A stretch of 64,000 nt of DNA from Buddleja alternifolia (Eukaryota > Streptophyta > Magnoliopsida > Lamiales > Scrophulariaceae): NCBI GenBank assembly GCA_019426215.1, contig CM033400.1:17530568-17594567 (forward strand), given 5' to 3'. The notes beneath the pieces are model-generated. The model was not told where the DNA came from. It did not search any database and worked only from the letters and a program-made list of their open reading frames with translations. The position numbers and the translations under genes were made by a program. This document shows positions 11,323 to 23,198 of this stretch, piece by piece (position 1 is the first letter of the stretch; every line of letters begins with the position of its first letter).

Positions 11323-12021
11323 ATGGAGATGATAGTAAATGACCCTTTTTATTCATCTTTCAGTCCGCCACATAACCCTGCTTTTAACATTCCAGGTAAT
11401 TAAATCTGAACTTTTTTAAAAATAATACTATTTTCAATATATACAATATATAGTTCCATTTCCATTTTCTTTTTTTGTTTAATTTCAGAACTATTGTGGG
11501 GCAACTCTGGGAATGAAGTGAAAACAGGATTTGAAGATCAACTAAACCAGCAGCAGTTGCTATTTGATAACTCTACCAATAACGCGACAGTGGTGACATT
11601 TGATGAGAATTTACATGTGGATGAAGGGAAGAAAATAGATAAAAATTCAAGGGAAGTAATGAAAACGTTGTCGAGGAAAACGATTTCACAGTATTTTTAC
11701 ATGCCAATAAAACAAGCAGCAAAAGAATTAAATGTAGGGGTAACCCTTTTGAAGGAAAGGTGCAGGGAATTGGGAATTAGGAGATGGCCTCATAGAAAAC
11801 TCATGAGCCTTCAAACCCTAATCAAGAATGTCCAGGAAATGGGAAAAGAGGAAGGAGATGGGAAGTTGAGAGAGTTGCAGAAATTGGAGCAAGAGATGAA
11901 ATTAATGGAAGAGAATCCAGATATGCAATTGCAGGAAAAAACAAAAAGGCTAAAGATGAAATTTTTGCACCTTAATTGCAAGAAAAGAAAGTTTGGGAAG
12001 AAAATTACTTTTCATATTTAA
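11323..12021 (+). CDS. RKD-type RWP-RK transcription factor
   Basis: RKD proteins are nuclear DNA-binding factors of the RWP-RK family with known roles in egg-cell and embryo identity. Exon 1 ends at 11395 before GT, and exon 2 runs 11489-12021 after a TTTCAG acceptor; the phases join cleanly (through FNIP and ELLWG). Exon 2 has the complete RWP-RK domain, from LSRKTISQYFYMPIKQAAKE through GVTLLKERCRELGIRRWP and HRKL. A Lys/Glu-rich coiled-coil-like tail and a TAA stop follow. The first in-frame ATG is at 11323. A better-looking ATG at 11229 is in another frame and meets TGA at 11295-11297, yet the open frame upstream of 11323 (FQPEFSICETLFDAIP) looks coding, so exon 1 may carry a frame change. 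The DNA-binding exon is intact. The gene lies inside the CACTA ends. Confidence 0.75.
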
Positions 12022-12208
12022 TCAAATTAATATGAATATAAATGAAGTCTTTAAATATAATTTACTTTTCATGTATCTATTCAAAATCAAGATAAAATTT
12101 AATTTTATATTAAATTCGACCTAATAAATTTAATTTGAATTCAAATTTTTTTCGTCCATAAACTCATATTAAATTTATTAGGTTGAGACAAAATATGTGT
12201 TGTACGCA
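12022..12208. other. RKD 3' flank
   Basis: AT-rich sequence after the RKD stop. A short inverted pair (cctaataaatttaat and attaaatttattagg, about 12120-12182) could form a hairpin. Confidence 0.4.
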
Positions 12209-12859
12209 AGGTCTTAAATTTCGATTTCGGTATAGATAGTAAATTTACGAAAATTTTGAGAATGTTCGAAATTTTGGTTTCGATGTTAAAGAAATCATGA
12301 ATATTTATAAAAAAAATTGAAAATTTACAATCAAACTTTTAGTACCTTGAATTATCATTCTTATGCAACTTTTACATTAATAATATTCTATATATAATAT
12401 ATGTCCAATGAATCTTATTAAATTGTATGATCAAAATATGTTATAAAAAATATGAAATAAATATGACTTGAAATTAAAATAATAATCAAATCTTATAAGA
12501 ACTTAATTAAAATAAAGTGTGCCAAAAGTTTTATAAAAAATCATGTGTGTAGTTGGGGTGAATGATTGGTAGATGTGGACAACTTGATATACTATTTTTA
12601 AATAATAAAATTTTAAAATGTATAAAAAATTATTATTATTCAAAATTTTGGGAAATTTTGGGTTTCAGGCTAAATTTCGATGGATATTTAACAAAAGAGT
12701 TTAATATTATTTTTAAATTTTGGGAAATTTCAGGTTTCGATCGAAATTTCAGAAGATATTTTGCAAAATTGGATTGAAAGTGAGATTTCGCTTCGGGACC
12801 CCTGAAAACCCGAAATTTCGGTTTAAATTTCGAAGTTTCGAGGGAAATTTAAGACCATA
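12209..12859. mobile_element. MULE-type MITE with tttcg-rich ends
   Basis: The ends are inverted: left aggtcttaaatttcgatttc, right ending aaatttaagaccata. Flanks ttgtacgca (12200-12208) and ttgtacgta (12860-12868) form a 9-bp duplication with one mismatch. Repeated gaaattt and atttcg motifs fill both subterminal regions. The two short plus frames at 12562-12914 arise from these repeats. Confidence 0.7.
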
Positions 12860-13500
12860 TTGTACGTACATTATAAGTCATTGGATAATATATATCAAAT
12901 TAATTAAAATTTAGAATAGGGGTACGATACGGTATTCGGAAGTATGCATAGCGGATATGGGTACGATATGGATACGATACTGTACAACATAATATTTAGG
13001 AGTATTTGTGCATCATAATATATCATCCAAACAACAAGATTTGTACCATTAATTTAATTCACAATGTTAAGTATCTTTTAATATGTCTAAAGTTTCAAAA
13101 ATTATTTATCTATATTTAGTTTAAAGTTTAGGGTTTAGGGCTTTGAGTTTAGGGTTTAGGGCATAGGTGTCCATTTATCATGAAGAATATCAATTTAATA
13201 ATCATATAGTATACTTGTTAATAATATATATATATATAATCCATTAGTACTTTAATCTTAATATAAAATCAATAATTAGCTATAACAATGAAATTTAATC
13301 TAATGATCAATGTTAATATAATTGATTATATAACAAATTCATAATTCTCATGTAAGTGTAAATAAATAAATAATACTAATTATAGATAAGTATAATTTAG
13401 TAAATATTATAATATATAGCGTAATAACATTTTTTGTACTTGTAACTTCAATAATATAACAAATATATTGTTATATCTTCAAAAAAAAATATTAAATAAT
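12860..13500. other. AT-rich spacer with a gatacg-repeat fragment and telomere-like repeats
   Basis: At 12912-13000 a ggatacgatac-rich fragment resembles a transposon end without partner. At 13125-13165 there are four to five tttaggg units with interruptions, a short interstitial telomere-like tract. The rest is AT-rich with no coding signal. Confidence 0.5.
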
Positions 13501-13883
13501 TTTTAAATTGTTATAAACTATTAGCATCGAAATTCTTTGATGCTATGACTTTTTGATTTTCGATTTGCATTCTGCAAGGAAAAGTTTCGTTGCTAATAAT
13601 AAAAAAATATATTTTTAATGAAATAATTAGCTAGGAACGCTGCAACGAATTTTTTGGCGGGAAAGTTCCCTCCAAAACTAAAATTTTTGATCAAAGTCAG
13701 CTACGAAAATTTGCAAGGAAAATATTCGTTCATGAAGTCAGCAACGAAAAAATTCGCTGCTAGGTTTAGTTTTCGAAAATGGATGCCACGAAACCCATTT
13801 ACCTTGCTAAAATCGTTGAGAATCACCAACGTATTAAGCATCCTTGCTGATTTACGTTGCTATTTCAATGTTTTCTAGTAGTG

Positions 13884-13933
13884 ATTATAATGAGACCAAA
13901 AAGAACTTTTATATGAGATCATACTTAGCATGT

Positions 13934-13980
<47 letters not shown>

Positions 13981-14470
13981 TTGCTATGATCACGTAGACG
14001 AAATTTGCATACAATTAAAAAATTATAGCAATTATATGAATCCCAAAATTATGCTCCAATTTCAAGATGACCTATATAAACTGAAAGAAAAGAAAAAGAA
14101 AGGGAAGTAATAGAAGAATTAATTAGACAAGAAAAGAATTAGACCACATTTAAAGGAACATATATGTACAGATCCAATCTCATCTGACATGAAAACGGTG
14201 TAGGTATAGTTGAAATTAAACTTGAAAGGGAACAATATCTCATGCATATATGATACATACATGCATATATATATATATATATATATATGATCATGATCTA
14301 CAACAAGAGCCTAGCTAGATAAGTTTACGTCTGCTTCTGTGTCTGTGCTTGATCAACCTTGTGATTACACAAACAAAAGTGTGTCTATGTGTGTTGAACA
14401 TGCATTTATATGTGTAACCTTTGAACTAAGATGAGTACTACTCATCAAGAAAATAATTTAAAATAGTAGA

Positions 14471-14536
<66 letters not shown>

Positions 14537-14803
14537 TGGTGCAAATTAAGACACATACAAACAAAGAGAAGAAAAGAAAGACAGCACGATATATATATAT
14601 ATATATATGTATACTTAAGAAAAAGAAAAGGAAAGATAGATGTATTTATATAATGTATAGGGGCGTTGAGGATTGAGAAAAGGAATTGGACCTGAAATCA
14701 AGTTAATAACTACCACCAGCTTAGGCTACTTGAGAGAGAGAGTTGGTATATATTAAATTAGATGCTGGAGAGGTGATTTATAAGTGTGCCATTCATCTCT
14801 GTG

Positions 14804-14836
<33 letters not shown>

Positions 14837-15006
14837 TGTAATTTAATTAGATACGCAACTTTGATGTGTATATTTTTGTGTGTGAGGCTTATGTGATAAG
14901 CGCTGACTCACCTCCAATTAATCATTGTACATGGATTAATTTTGTAATTAAGAGGATAAATGGATTTCCAAGATGAAGACATTTAAGATGTCATCCATTA
15001 TTATAT
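13884..15006. other. Noncoding flank rich in dinucleotide microsatellites
   Basis: Contains TA runs near 13936-13976, 14264-14288, 14470-14494, 14590-14608 and 14806-14833, and a GA run at 14495-14533 directly joined to the third of these. No gene or paired termini seen. This is the sequence that joined 3899 before the CACTA insertion. Confidence 0.7.
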
Positions 15007-15697
15007 GGGATAAATACAAAATGCCCCTTGAACTATTCTTACTGTCGCATATACCTTTAAAAGGTACCAAAATAATCTCTCGTGGAAATTTTTAAGCAAT
15101 TCCAAATACTTCAACCCAAACACAATCTTACGATATTTAAGCACCAAATAAACTTGGTTCATTCTTTTTTCATTGAACTTATATGATTTGTAAGTAAATA
15201 CAAATAGATTTAAATAGGATTTGTTGGTTGATACAATTAAATAACTTATAACTGAATATGATACAATTAGAAAACGCAAATCTTCGTAGTTTAAATCTAC
15301 AATTTGTTAATTGATAATTAGTTAATTTTATTAATTTAAATTAAATATTTTGTTAATTTATAAATTATAAATTTATAGATTACAAGATTTAAATGATTTG
15401 TTAGTTGATAAGATTTAATTAAAGAATATTTAAATAATTATAATAATTCTTGAATTAATAGATTACAAGATTCAAATGATTTGTTATTTGAAGACTTAAA
15501 TTGATAAATTCATTTAAGAAAAAATGAAGGAATCATCGGCTCAGTTAATATACTGCTTAGTATTGCAAGGTTGTGTTTGGATGGGAGCATTTGGATAACT
15601 CATGAATTTTCATGAGAGACCATTTTGGTACTTTTAAAGTTTAAGGGGGTATATGCGATATTAGGGATAGTTTAGGGGGGCATTTTGCATTTAGCCC
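15007..15697. mobile_element. MULE-type MITE with perfect 9-bp duplication
   Basis: Terminal inverted repeats of about 130 bp: the left gggataaatacaaaatgccc pairs with the right end (cattttgcatttagccc). A second shared block, tcgcatatacc, lies further in. The flanking ttattatat is identical at 14998-15006 and 15698-15706. The minus-strand frame at 15001-15279 is repeat-borne. Confidence 0.9.
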
Positions 15698-15706
15698 TTA
15701 TTATAT

Positions 15707-17107
15707 TGTTGCTCTCAGATATTATGCCATTGATTCAGACTTCAAAACAAGTGATCAATCAATTATATTGATGATGATAAAATTCGTCAGTCAGAAATTA
15801 TCACGTAAATTACCAAGTGGAGTAAAGAATTCGATCCGACTCACGACAAATTAGGTTGGGTGTTGATGAACTTATATACTACACCCACTTTAAGTAAGCG
15901 GCATACGTACCCGATAAATATGAGATCAAGTCAATTCGTAGTTCTATATTGAAATTACTCTCAATCCTAGCTATTGGATTTTTTCTGAGAGAGTAGATAA
16001 TGATCATTTACTAGCTCCTCTAAGGTATTTATGTGGCGCCGATAATGGGCTATGTGTCGTGGAGTCGTAATTAGCAGTAGCTCACTAGACTTATTAATAT
16101 ACCCATTACTTAGCCCTTAGATTATTAAAATAACCTAATTAGTTTTGTGGTCTTAATAATGTAACGGGCCATAATTCCTAATGGGCCGTTAACCCTTTGA
16201 GCTTGACTAATATATTAACCGCGGACTTAATCCACGGGTGGCATCCCGGCTCGAGCCGGGGGTATGTTAATTACCGTAATATCCCTAAACAGTACACATC
16301 ATATATATTAATTATACATATCAAAAGAAATTAGGCTTAACAAGACTCGACTCGACTGAGTCAAGTGGAATTAGAATTTTGTTATGATTGTATGATATTA
16401 GTAGGAGATGATTATAGCTGAAAGGTGAGACCTCCCCCAGGCTTAGGAACAGGGCACAACTGGTGAAGGGTTTGAATAGTAGGGTGGGCCCATCAAAATT
16501 TGAGTTTTGCATGTGCTAAATTGGGTGGTATTATTTTGTAGACAGTCCACCATGGAAACTTAATGCAAGTTGTCTATAGGCCAATCCAACTAAGGTTTGT
16601 TTGGCTTAAAGGATGATAACGCAGAGAAAGGAGTTCCATGATTGGGAAAATTAAATAAATAATACAAAAAATAAAATAAAATATTCTCTGTGTCCTAAAG
16701 AGAATATTCACTATTTTACTTTCATTTGTCCCAAAAAGATTGTCCCAAAAAGATTGTCCCATACTTTTTTAAGTAAGTATTTATCAATTAAGTGTCTATT
16801 ATGCTCTTGACTATATATTTAATGTTTTAGTATTAATTCCTTTTAAATATATGATCTCATTAATTTATTTGGGTAATAGAACATAAATAGTCCTAAATTG
16901 CCGTAACCAAAAAAGGCAGGTATGGAATTTGGCAATACATAACCTCCCAATTTACACTAAATATCTATGTATATTATGCTTTAATTTAGGATTAGTTAGT
17001 AGTGTGCAATGCCATTTAGGAAAGCTTGATTGCAATATATAAACAATAAATATTTATTAATTTGCATAGGGGATGAGGTCAAAGGGGATATTCTTTTTGG
17101 GACGAAG
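15707..17107. other. Noncoding stretch with Stowaway-like remnant
   Basis: 15.7-16.3 kb has no recognisable feature beyond a GC-richer patch with a gctcgagc palindrome near 16250. From about 16690 to 17105 the inverted words gtcccaaaaagattgtccc (tandemly duplicated at 16729-16760) and ggggatattctttttgggac (17083-17102) resemble a Stowaway-type MITE. Exact ends and TA duplication are not resolved. No coding frame of note. Confidence 0.4.
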
Positions 17108-18388
17108 AAAATAATAATTATCAAAATAATATAAATTTTAGTAGCCTTCAAAAAGTAGCACAATCCGCTCTTAATTATAGCGAAATCTTTGGGAATTTCT
17201 TTCTTGCTTGTTCGCCTTACTCGTTAATTTGAAGGTAGTAGGACTGAGCATATAATGATGTCTTTATGAGGTTTTCCTCAATATTGGACTGAATTTTCCT
17301 GAAACATGAAAAACAACAGGAACATTTTATGTTGTTCAAACAACTTTTCAATTACATCTTTTGCCCTGACGTGACACAATTTTGCGGGTTCTATACCTAT
17401 AATGATTGCATTACTAGCTTTAGAGTGATGATATAATGTATATGAAGGCCGAAATTATTGTAGACACCTCATCCCATACTACTTATATCTAGCTGTTAAA
17501 ATTAATCCCGACTAAATAAAAAGGGGGCTTATATATATGTAATAATAATTTGTTTCATGGTCTACATAGAATCTGACTGATTCCGCTATAATCGAAAGAG
17601 AAATAAATAATTTTTTTTACTAAATTAATTGCATTCCGCTATATAGCAGAGCGGAATGCAATTTATATATTTTTTAATTAAAATTTTCCATTCCGCTCTC
17701 GAGAAGAGTGAAATGGGCAGACGGTCATCGAAATGATCTCATTCTTATGAGGTTACAAAGTTTACATGAAAATTTACTATTTATAAGTTCAAGTCGAAAA
17801 CTAAAAATGCTTTGAAAAATTGCTTGGGCTACTGATTTAGCCAACATGGTTGCTGCTAGATAGAAGTTAATTAGTAAGTTTTTTGAGTTTTTTTCTGAGT
17901 TGTACGGTGGTAGTTTCATAGTGATGTACGTGTATAACTACCAGATTAGTTGTCTACGTGATTGGTGAAAATATGGATATGACTATATTGGCCTAGGTAT
18001 TGTTCTGAGACCTATATTACCCGAGCGATTATATCATGTGGGGTGCCTTATCACCTAATGACTTAAAACCAACTTGTTAGAGATCATAGATAGAAAGCTC
18101 GTTAAATAGATAGTATAGTCGTCTTATTGTATGATACATTGCACGGGTTATAGAACTCTAATCTTAGACTTTTTCCCTAAGAGCATAGTCAGCTAAAATG
18201 GTAGGATCGTTATTCACTTTTGGTACTAGATTTGTTGTCTAGTTTGGTTGTGGCAAGACTATACACTTGTGCACTTTTCGTGTATTCTATCTTTTGATTT
18301 TCCAAAAAAAAAAAAAATACAGGGCAAAGGGAGAAAAATGAGCCGAAAACAAAGAAAAAATCATTTTCTTTAAAAAAATGCTCAAATG
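17108..18388. mobile_element. Foldback element F1, left part (split by Copia A)
   Basis: The outer end (attatcaaaataatataa, then agccttcaaaaagtagcac) is the inverted partner of 35501-35570. Inside are palindromic modules such as gcattccgct...agcggaatgc at 17630-17660, followed by the ~185-bp core unit read as reverse complement. Two foreign stretches (about 17186-17568 and 17790-18240) interrupt this arm; their identity is unknown. The element resumes at 33428 after Copia A. Confidence 0.7.
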
Positions 18389-18645
18389 TGTTATAAATAT
18401 ATGATATTATGTGGATGTCCATACAACTTCAAGACCTTTCATCTCCACGACTTCTCACCTCTCATCATCAATATAATTAATTGTAATTTATATTCCCTCT
18501 TTATGTAATCAACCTTTGAGGTTCTTATTTTGTGCCTATAAATAGGCTATGTCATTGTATTGTAGAAACACAAAAAATAAAATAAAGAATTCTCTCATTC
18601 TATTGTTTCTCTACTTTATAATATTTCGGGGTTATTTTCATAACA
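18389..18645 (+). repeat. Copia A 5' LTR
   Basis: 257 bp, TG...CA boundaries, about 90% identical by eye to 33173-33427. The two copies differ at scattered sites, so the insertion is not recent. Confidence 0.95.
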
Positions 18646-19139
18646 CGTTCTCAGCACGATCCGTTTCAAAGAGTTAATTGTTTTAAGCAAGCAATTCAAA
18701 CCGAAGAATCATATTGCGCAGCTTAAAAGGAGGGTCTCATATTACGTCGCTTAAAAAATGTATTTCACACCACATCGTACCTTTGAGAACTAGGTGAGTA
18801 CTAGGTAAGACCATTATCTTATTTTATTATTTTCATCCATTGTCATCATACTGATAATCATTAGAAAATTAGCTTTTATAGTTAGTGGCACATATGGAAT
18901 ACACAGATGGTGTAGAAATTGAAATAAATGGATAAAGGTGTGATATAATTTACATATACCAACTAGCGCTATATAAATACATGTTCAATCGGTCTATCAA
19001 CTTCTACTTGATATTTCTTTGTGCATACTCAGATATGTCTTATTTAGACATAATATTTTATGTAATTGATTGATTACTATCGAACTTATCTTATATTTTG
19101 ATGATATTATTATAATGATAATTTGACTTTGTAGCTCTT

Positions 19140-19700
19140 GACTTTACGCGGAAGAAATATTTATCTTTGGTGTTAGATGTTAAAATTCATTTAGATGCAA
19201 ATGGTCTTGAAGACACATCCAAAGAAAGAAACAAAACATCTAATCAAGATAAAATCAAAAATCACGAGCCTCGTCCAATTGGTTCTGCTTCATTCCCTGA
19301 AGTGAATGTAGCAACACATAATAGTTCTGCTTCATTCCTTGAAGTGAATGTAGCAATACATAATCATTTTAATCATGAACAGAATCGAGTTCGTGGACGT
19401 GGATATGGCCATGGACATCGTGGTAGTTATTTTAAGAACACATCTTTCCACCAGAAGTGGAAAATTATTGCAGAGAAAAATGAAGGTGGGCAAAATAGCA
19501 AATCTGTGGAGAATTTATGTTATCATTGTGGTGGTAAAAGTCATTGGTCATGTACCTATCATACACCAAAGCATCTTGTTGACCTTTACCAAGAATCGCT
19601 GAAAGGTAAAAGAAAGAAGATAGAAACAAATTTAGATTTCTTTGCTGATCCTGATAAAAAAATTGATCACTTGATTGGAGATTGGAGTGTTCACAAATAG
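19140..19700 (+). pseudogene. Copia A gag remnant
   Basis: Open frame without ATG (it begins at TTG 19167). It contains an RGRGYGHGHRG basic patch and the zinc-knuckle region LCYHCGGKSHWSCTY, in which the last ligand Cys is Tyr, then TPKHLVDLYQESLKGK, a stretch typical of plant copia gag. The N-terminal gag part is missing. A stop at 19698 ends the frame. Nucleic-acid binding is probably lost. Confidence 0.8.
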
Positions 19701-19864
19701 ATTTCTTAAATCTTATTTTAGTGATTTTTAAATGAATATTTAAGTGTGTTAATTTCTTTAAGATCAATAAAAGAATTTATTTTTAAAATTGCTTATATTA
19801 AATAATATTTTCTGATATTGATTTATTTCTTTTTATGTTTTAATAAAGAATGAATATTTACTCG

Positions 19865-21582
19865 ATCAGCAGCAACATCAATAATAAAGATATTTGTCTT
19901 GCGGATAGTGTAACAACTCACATCATCCTCAAGAATAAAAAATACTTCTCTTATTTAGTAATGCAAGAAGCCAATATTAGTACTATATAGGGTGTTACAA
20001 AGTTAATTGAAGGCTCCGGTAGAGCTAATATATTACTACATGAAGGAACGCAATTTTATATTAATGAAGCATTATATTCTGTCAAGTCTTAAAGAAATTT
20101 ACTAAGCTTCAAAGACATCCGCCGAAATGGATATCATATTGAGACAACAAATGATGGCAATATTGAGTATCTTTACATCACTAATACAATATATGGTAAC
20201 AAATGTATATTGAAAAAGTTGCCTGCATTTTCCTCCGGTTTGTACTACACTTATATATCTACTATTGAAACACATGTTATCGTAAATCAGGAGTTTGCAA
20301 ATCAAAATAGTTTGTTGTTTGGCATGACCGGTTGGGCCATCCCGAATCAATTAAGATGCGAAAGATAATTGAGAATTCATGTGGTCATCCATTGATGAGC
20401 CAACAAATTTTTCAATCGAATGATTTCTCATGTGCTGCTTGTTCACAAGGAAAGTTGATTATTCGAACATCAACAACAAAAGTGGGAAGTGAGTCTCTTA
20501 CATTTTTGGAACGTATTCAAGGCGATGTTTGTGACTAATACACCAGTCGTGTGGACCATTTAGATATATTATGATTTTAATTGACGTATCAACAAGATGG
20601 TCACACGTATCTTTGTTATCAACTTGCAACTTGGCATTTGCGAGATTGCTCAATTGATTAGGTTACTAGCACATTTTCCTAATTATCCAATTAAGAAGAT
20701 ACGCCTTGATAATGCTGGTGAATTTACTTCCAAAAGGTTTAATGACTATTGTATGTCTATTGGAATTGATGTTGAACATCCTGTAGCACATGTTCATACA
20801 CAAACGGTCTAGCAGAATCATTTATCAAACATCTGCAGTTAATTGCAAAACCTTTACTCATGAGATCAAAACTTCCTATTTCTTGTTAGGGACATGCTAT
20901 TTTGTATGCAGCAGTACTTGTTCGCATAAGGCCAACAAGTTACCATAAGTACTCCCCATTATAATTAGTTTTTGGTCAGGAACTAAATATTTCCCATCTA
21001 AGAATTTTTGGATGTGCGGTATATGTTCCAATTACTCCACCACAACGCACTAAGATGGGTCCTCAAAGGAAGTTGGGAATATATGTTGGATTTGAGTCTC
21101 CATCTATAATAAAGTATCAAGAGTCGTTGACTGGAGACTTATTCATGACTCAGTTTGCTGATTGTCATTTTGATGAATCAAATTTCCCAACATTACGGGG
21201 AGAAAATAAGCAGCTGAAAAAGAAAATTAATTGGAATGAATTATCTTTATCTCATCTTGATCCTCAAACAAAACAAAGTGAACTGGAAGTTCAAAAGATA
21301 ATTCACTTGCAAATTTTAGCTAACCAACAGCCAGACGCGTTTCCTGACCTAAAGGAAGTGACTAAATCACATGAACCAGCTGTTAATGCTCCAATAAGAA
21401 TTGTTGTCCCTGAAGGTCAAAGTAATGAGTCTACTGCACCCCTGAAGTGTGGTAGACCTATCAGTTCCAAAGATAGTCATCCTCGAAAAATAAAAAGAGA
21501 GCTAAGAATCAAGACTGTTTAATTGAGGATAAAATAATTCCAGAAGAGTCCCCAGTCATAACTAATATTTCGATTCCAGAAG
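19865..21582 (+). pseudogene. Copia A protease and integrase remnant
   Basis: About 19870-20095 reads LADSVTTHIILKNKKYFSYL, the aspartic-protease region. Then come a GAG-pre-integrase finger (GHPESIKMRKIIEN ... CAACSQGK) at 20326-20460, GDVCD (first integrase Asp) at 20520, IRLDNAGEF at 20696-20725, and the C-terminal core MGPQRKLGIYVGFESPS at 21055. Stops at 20536 and 20810 and several frame changes inactivate it. The solo LTR at 21583 interrupts the linker before reverse transcriptase. Confidence 0.85.
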
Positions 21583-23198
21583 TGTTAGAGTATATGTCCT
21601 CAAATGCTATAAAGAGGATAGATTTATATGGCATTAACTTGTAACTAAACAATATCTTTTTATAATATATATAAGGCATTATCTTGTTGCTTTCTTATAG
21701 GCATTTGTAAGGTGTTAATAAACAACGTAAAATCCTTGAAAATAAGGCACACCTTCTACTCCCTATGGGATAGGAAGAATGACACTAGAAGGGTTTGATC
21801 CTTATTCTCTAAATAGGGTTCGCAAGTCTAAGAAAGTATTTGACTGGACATCAATACAGAAGAAGGACTTGCATGACATAAGTTTTGACAGAGAAAGTGC
21901 CAGTCAAACACTATGGGAATGATAGTGGGAACTTATGTCATAGACATATAAGTTGGACTAATATGTTTGAACACGGCTCGCATCAGTTTCATCACATGGG
22001 TATTCACTCACTGACAGTCAATGATGAAACTGATAAGTTGTGATAGGTACGCGTGAACCTTAGACCTGAGGAATCGAGTTGAAGATGACATCAAGTCTGT
22101 CATTAGAGTAGTTAGATCCAAATCACCCTTTGGTGGGATCGACCTCGAAGTGCGACTTGATGGGCAAGTAGCATTGTTAACTGATTAGCAAAATGAGATT
22201 TATTCTCTCATAAGTGAATGAGCTAAATATCCTATGCAGTCATGATTGAGTGAGGTTAATAGTCTTTGGCCAAAGCATAAAATGACCTCGACTCATTATG
22301 AGCTAAGCATATGGTCAAGTCATGTGAGTTTGACTAAAATCATGACTCTCACTTGACTGGGATATAAGAATAAAAGGTTTATACTCGTACGGTATTCACA
22401 GCGTATATGGTTTGGAATGATCCTATTCATTCGTTCTCAATTGGGATACGATGTGAGCCACATGACTGGCTAGGTGTTACTCACATCCTTTTGGTTTCCT
22501 CCCAATTGCCTTTTGAGACAAACCTAAAGAGTCGCGCTTAAAGGAAGTGCAAAAAGAAAATCGTGGAAAAAGACTTGAGAGAATTTTCGGTATTGGATAT
22601 CAAGATTAATTAATTAATTATTAGATGATTTTATTAATTAATTAAGTTAATGAATTAATTAATTTCTTAGAGGAATTTAATTATAATATTAACATGAATT
22701 TAATTGATTATTTAATTAATTAATTTATTGGATAAATAATATTAATTATTTAATTAATTAAATAAGCTTAATAGGGCTAAAGCCTGATGGCTAAAGGCCA
22801 CATAGTGGGCATTCATAGGGGTAAAATTATCCTAGGTTATTGTTTCATTGTAGTATTAATATACTACTTAGAGAAAAATTAACCAAGGTCATCATCTTAA
22901 AAACTTTCTCTCCAAGTCAAACTCTCCTCCCTTTCTCTCTCACACTAGCCATCCATCAAAGGTGAAGAAGAAGGAGATTTTCGTTTTTGACTCCGGTGTG
23001 GCAATTTAGAGACAACAATGGATTTGCTGTTCAAGAAAGGATTGCAAAGCTGGTTCAGATTTCAACATACGCGAGAACGGTAATTAATTTCGTTAAACCC
23101 AATTTAAATACAAGAAATAGAGATGAGCCACTGGGATTTTAACTTTTATTCTTCCGCTGCATTTTTTTTTTTAATTTTACGCCATTAATTCTCCAACA
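21583..23198 (+). mobile_element. Solo LTR of a second copia family, inside Copia A
   Basis: Begins TGTTAGAGTATATGTCC and ends CTCCAACA. Internal blocks (catcacatgggtattcactc, a cttaggtttgtctc-like block near 22500) match the Copia B LTR and the LTR at 57.2-58.2 kb. There is no internal coding sequence. Flanks agaag and gaaag are only a partial 5-bp match. About 22.6-22.8 kb is an attaatta-rich tract shared by all LTRs of this family. Confidence 0.75.

Larger units (their letters stand above)
3900..13883. mobile_element. CACTA-type (En/Spm) element, about 10 kb, carrying host gene sequence
   Basis: The left end reads CACTACAAGAAAACATTG; the reverse complement of the right end reads CACTACTAGAAAACATTG, and the match continues through atagca. 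Both ends are bordered by ATT (3897-3899 and 13884-13886), the 3-bp duplication typical of CACTA elements. Subterminal regions at 3930-4320 and 13500-13870 carry many short gcatcgaaa, cgttgct and gctaa motifs in both orientations, as expected for TNPA-type binding repeats. No TNPD or TNPA coding sequence was recognised inside. The interior instead holds an F-box/FBD gene, an RKD gene and several smaller elements. The alternative is two unrelated ends of the same family flanking ordinary chromosome. Confidence 0.65.
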
